Assembly: GCA_014238935.1 (NCBI GenBank)
Contig: JABAAD010000020.1
Location: 1 to 7,246 of the forward strand
Length of the DNA stretch: 7,246 bases
Direction: 5' to 3'
DNA from: Alphaproteobacteria bacterium
GTDB taxonomy: Bacteria; Pseudomonadota; Alphaproteobacteria; JABSOH01; JABAAW01
Below are positions 6,371 through 7,246 of this stretch, in pieces (position 1 is the stretch's first letter; each line of letters begins with the position of its first letter). A program made the position numbers and the translations under genes. The notes below the pieces were generated by a model that saw only the letters and a program-made list of their open reading frames with translations, did no database searches and had not been told where the DNA came from.

Positions 6371-6428
6371 AAAAAAAAGAAAAAAATCAACAGACAAAAT
6401 CACGCCTCTCCGAAGGGCTCCGAAGGCG
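6371..6428 (-). terminator. Possible weak terminator after clpA
   Basis: A minus-strand T-tract of 7 T, C, 8 T (6371-6386) follows the clpA stop. The nearest GC-rich stem is CGCCT/AGGCG (6403-6407 with 6424-6428), which spans the last clpA codons and has a 16-nt loop. That stem ends about 16 nt before the T-tract, further than in a standard intrinsic terminator. It would separate clpA from the flagellar operon, but it is a poor match. Confidence 0.25.
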
Positions 6429-7246
6429 CGCCAAAAAGCTCTTTCGCCTCTCTTTTGGGCAATTGCGGCTTGGGAGAAGGTTTCGAAGAAGATTTCGAAG
6501 AAGATTTCGAAGAAGGTTTCGGAGAAGGTTTAGGAAGACCGACCGGCTTGACCCCCTGCTTAAGCGCTTTCTTCGGCAGAGACGAGGATGCGTCTTTGAT
6601 GAACTGAAAGACGGGCTTGTCGTCCTCAAGATCGACTTTTGCCGTGCCGCCATGCTTGAGACTGCCAAAGAGCAACGCGTCGGCAAGGGGCTTCTTGATC
6701 TTCTCTTGCATCACGCGCGCGAGCGGTCTTGCCCCCATCGCGCTGTCGTAGCCTTGCAGCGCAAGCCATCGTCTCAGTTTTGCGCTCAACTCCAGCGAGA
6801 CCTTGCGATCGTCGAGTTGCATTTCAAGGTCGAAGGCGAACTTATCGACGATCTTCTCAACGACGCTCAGCCCTAAACTGCGGAAAGGCACGACCGCATC
6901 CAGACGGTTTCGAAACTCAGGCGAGAAGGTTTGCTTGACAGCCTCTTCGCTATGCTCGAAGCCGACCTCCCTTTCAAAGCCAAACGCACCCTTGTCACGA
7001 TCAAGCGCTCCTGCGTTCGTCGTCATGACGATCACCGTGTGGCGAAAATCGATCGCCTTGCCGTTGTGGTCGGTCAGCTTGCCGTAGTCCATAACTTGCA
7101 GCAGGATGTTGAAAACATCGTGGTGCGCCTTCTCGATTTCGTCGAGTAGCAGCACGGCATGAGGATTCTTGTCGACCGCATCGGTAAGCAATCCCCCCTG
7201 CTCGAACCCGATATAGCCCGGCGGTGCGCCGATCAGCCTGGATACG
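6400..7246 (-). CDS. clpA: ATP-dependent Clp protease ATP-binding subunit ClpA, C-terminal part
   Basis: ClpA is a cytoplasmic AAA+ hexamer that unfolds substrates and feeds them to ClpP. Only the last 281 residues (second AAA+ module and tail) are present; the start lies beyond the right edge. The fragment opens with VSRLIGAPPGYIGFEQGG, the conserved pore-loop region. Then come Walker B VLLLDEIEKAH (31-41), the sensor 1 segment VIVMTTNAG (71-79), the arginine-finger segment FSPEFRNRLD (107-116), and sensor 2 GARPLARVMQ (171-180). The GxxxQGG and NAGA features favour ClpA over ClpB or ClpC. The predicted ClpP-docking tripeptide reads FGF (88-90) where most ClpA proteins have IGL or IGF. After the usual end near residue 218, a tail of about 60 residues rich in Lys, Ser and Pro follows. 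It is on the same strand as the flagellar genes, 249 bp upstream of fliF, and is probably a separate transcription unit. Confidence 0.95.
   Translation of the reverse strand, partial: VSRLIGAPPGYIGFEQGGLLTDAVDKNPHAVLLLDEIEKAHHDVFNILLQVMDYGKLTDHNGKAIDFRHTVIVMTTNAGALDRDKGAFGFEREVGFEHSEEAVKQTFSPEFRNRLDAVVPFRSLGLSVVEKIVDKFAFDLEMQLDDRKVSLELSAKLRRWLALQGYDSAMGARPLARVMQEKIKKPLADALLFGSLKHGGTAKVDLEDDKPVFQFIKDASSSLPKKALKQGVKPVGLPKPSPKPSSKSSSKSSSKPSPKPQLPKREAKELFGAPSEPFGEA
6473..6532. repeat. 12-bp tandem repeat inside the clpA tail, five units
   Basis: The plus-strand units are GGAGAAGGTTTC, GAAGAAGATTTC, GAAGAAGATTTC, GAAGAAGGTTTC and GGAGAAGGTTTA. Two units are identical and the rest differ at one or two positions. 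On the coding (minus) strand each unit is four codons, giving Lys-Pro/Ser-Ser-Ser/Pro. Because 12 is a multiple of three, all frames of this stretch repeat, so the antisense frames also show periodic protein sequences. The variation between units is conservative at protein level, and the array can change length without breaking clpA. Confidence 0.85.

Larger units (their letters stand above)
6151..6399 (-). promoter_or_regulatory. Leader/control region of the fliF operon between clpA and fliF
   Basis: This is the only sizeable stretch without a gene. In the direction of transcription it holds a T-rich tract, the palindrome TGCATGCA (6361-6368), a GG-N10-GC element, GATTC/GAATC half-sites, a degenerate tandem repeat, an imperfect hairpin, an A8 tract inside a second GG-N10-GC element, and the fliF ribosome binding site. 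A short TTAA (6338-6341) is followed at N7 by TAAG, only a half match to the alphaproteobacterial CtrA pattern TTAA-N7-TTAA. Known systems place the fliF operon under CtrA and FlbD control in Caulobacter. That a promoter lies here is a safe inference, because fliF opens the operon. Which element is the promoter is not settled. Confidence 0.55.

Noticed and set aside
6463..6876. Plus-strand Arg/Phe-rich repeat protein (RRFRRRF...)
   Set aside because: It is the antisense of the clpA 12-bp repeat and the ClpA AAA+ module. All frames of a 12-bp repeat give periodic peptides.
1..7246. CRISPR arrays, tRNA or rRNA genes, insertion sequences, integrases or attachment sites
   Set aside because: None seen on either strand. 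The repeats present are short, degenerate and lack spacers, and all genes are housekeeping or flagellar.

Overview
The window looks like part of an alphaproteobacterial chromosome of moderate GC, a little over half by eye. Every gene I can support lies on the minus strand, so transcription runs from the right edge to the left. The reading rests on protein motifs and gene order. The order fliF-fliG-fliH-fliN-(motA-type gene)-flbD, with an FlbD-type sigma-54 activator at the end, is a typical alphaproteobacterial flagellar cluster. No species can be named from the sequence alone.

Right part (6400-7246): the C-terminal 281 residues of ClpA, the AAA+ unfoldase partner of ClpP. Its start is beyond the right edge. 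It ends in a Lys/Ser/Pro-rich tail encoded by a 12-bp tandem repeat, and its predicted ClpP-docking tripeptide reads FGF instead of the usual IGL or IGF.

Middle right (6151-6399): a 249-bp non-coding leader upstream of fliF. It holds a T-rich tract after clpA, two weak GG-N10-GC elements resembling sigma-54 promoters, a possible 7-codon micro-ORF, GATTC/GAATC half-sites, a degenerate 11-14 bp tandem repeat, an imperfect hairpin, and a purine-rich ribosome binding site for fliF. It is the likely control region of the flagellar operon, but which of these elements work cannot be decided by reading.

Left part (1-6150): six tightly packed genes with gaps or overlaps from -4 to about +35 bp and no internal terminator that I can see. 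FliF forms the MS ring, FliG and FliN belong to the C-ring rotor/switch, and FliH is the stator-like regulator of the export ATPase. The PomA/MotA-type protein is a stator ion-channel subunit, and FlbD is the sigma-54-dependent regulator of later flagellar genes, cut by the left edge. Together they encode the rotor base, one stator subunit and the regulator that links basal-body assembly to later expression. The motB/pomB partner, fliM, fliI and flhA are not in the window.

I see no new gene system. The details most worth a second look are the leader repeats, the ClpA docking loop and repeat tail, the GAFSGA variant of FlbD, and the residue pattern of the stator protein. The long plus-strand open frames opposite the flagellar genes are best explained as codon-bias shadows.
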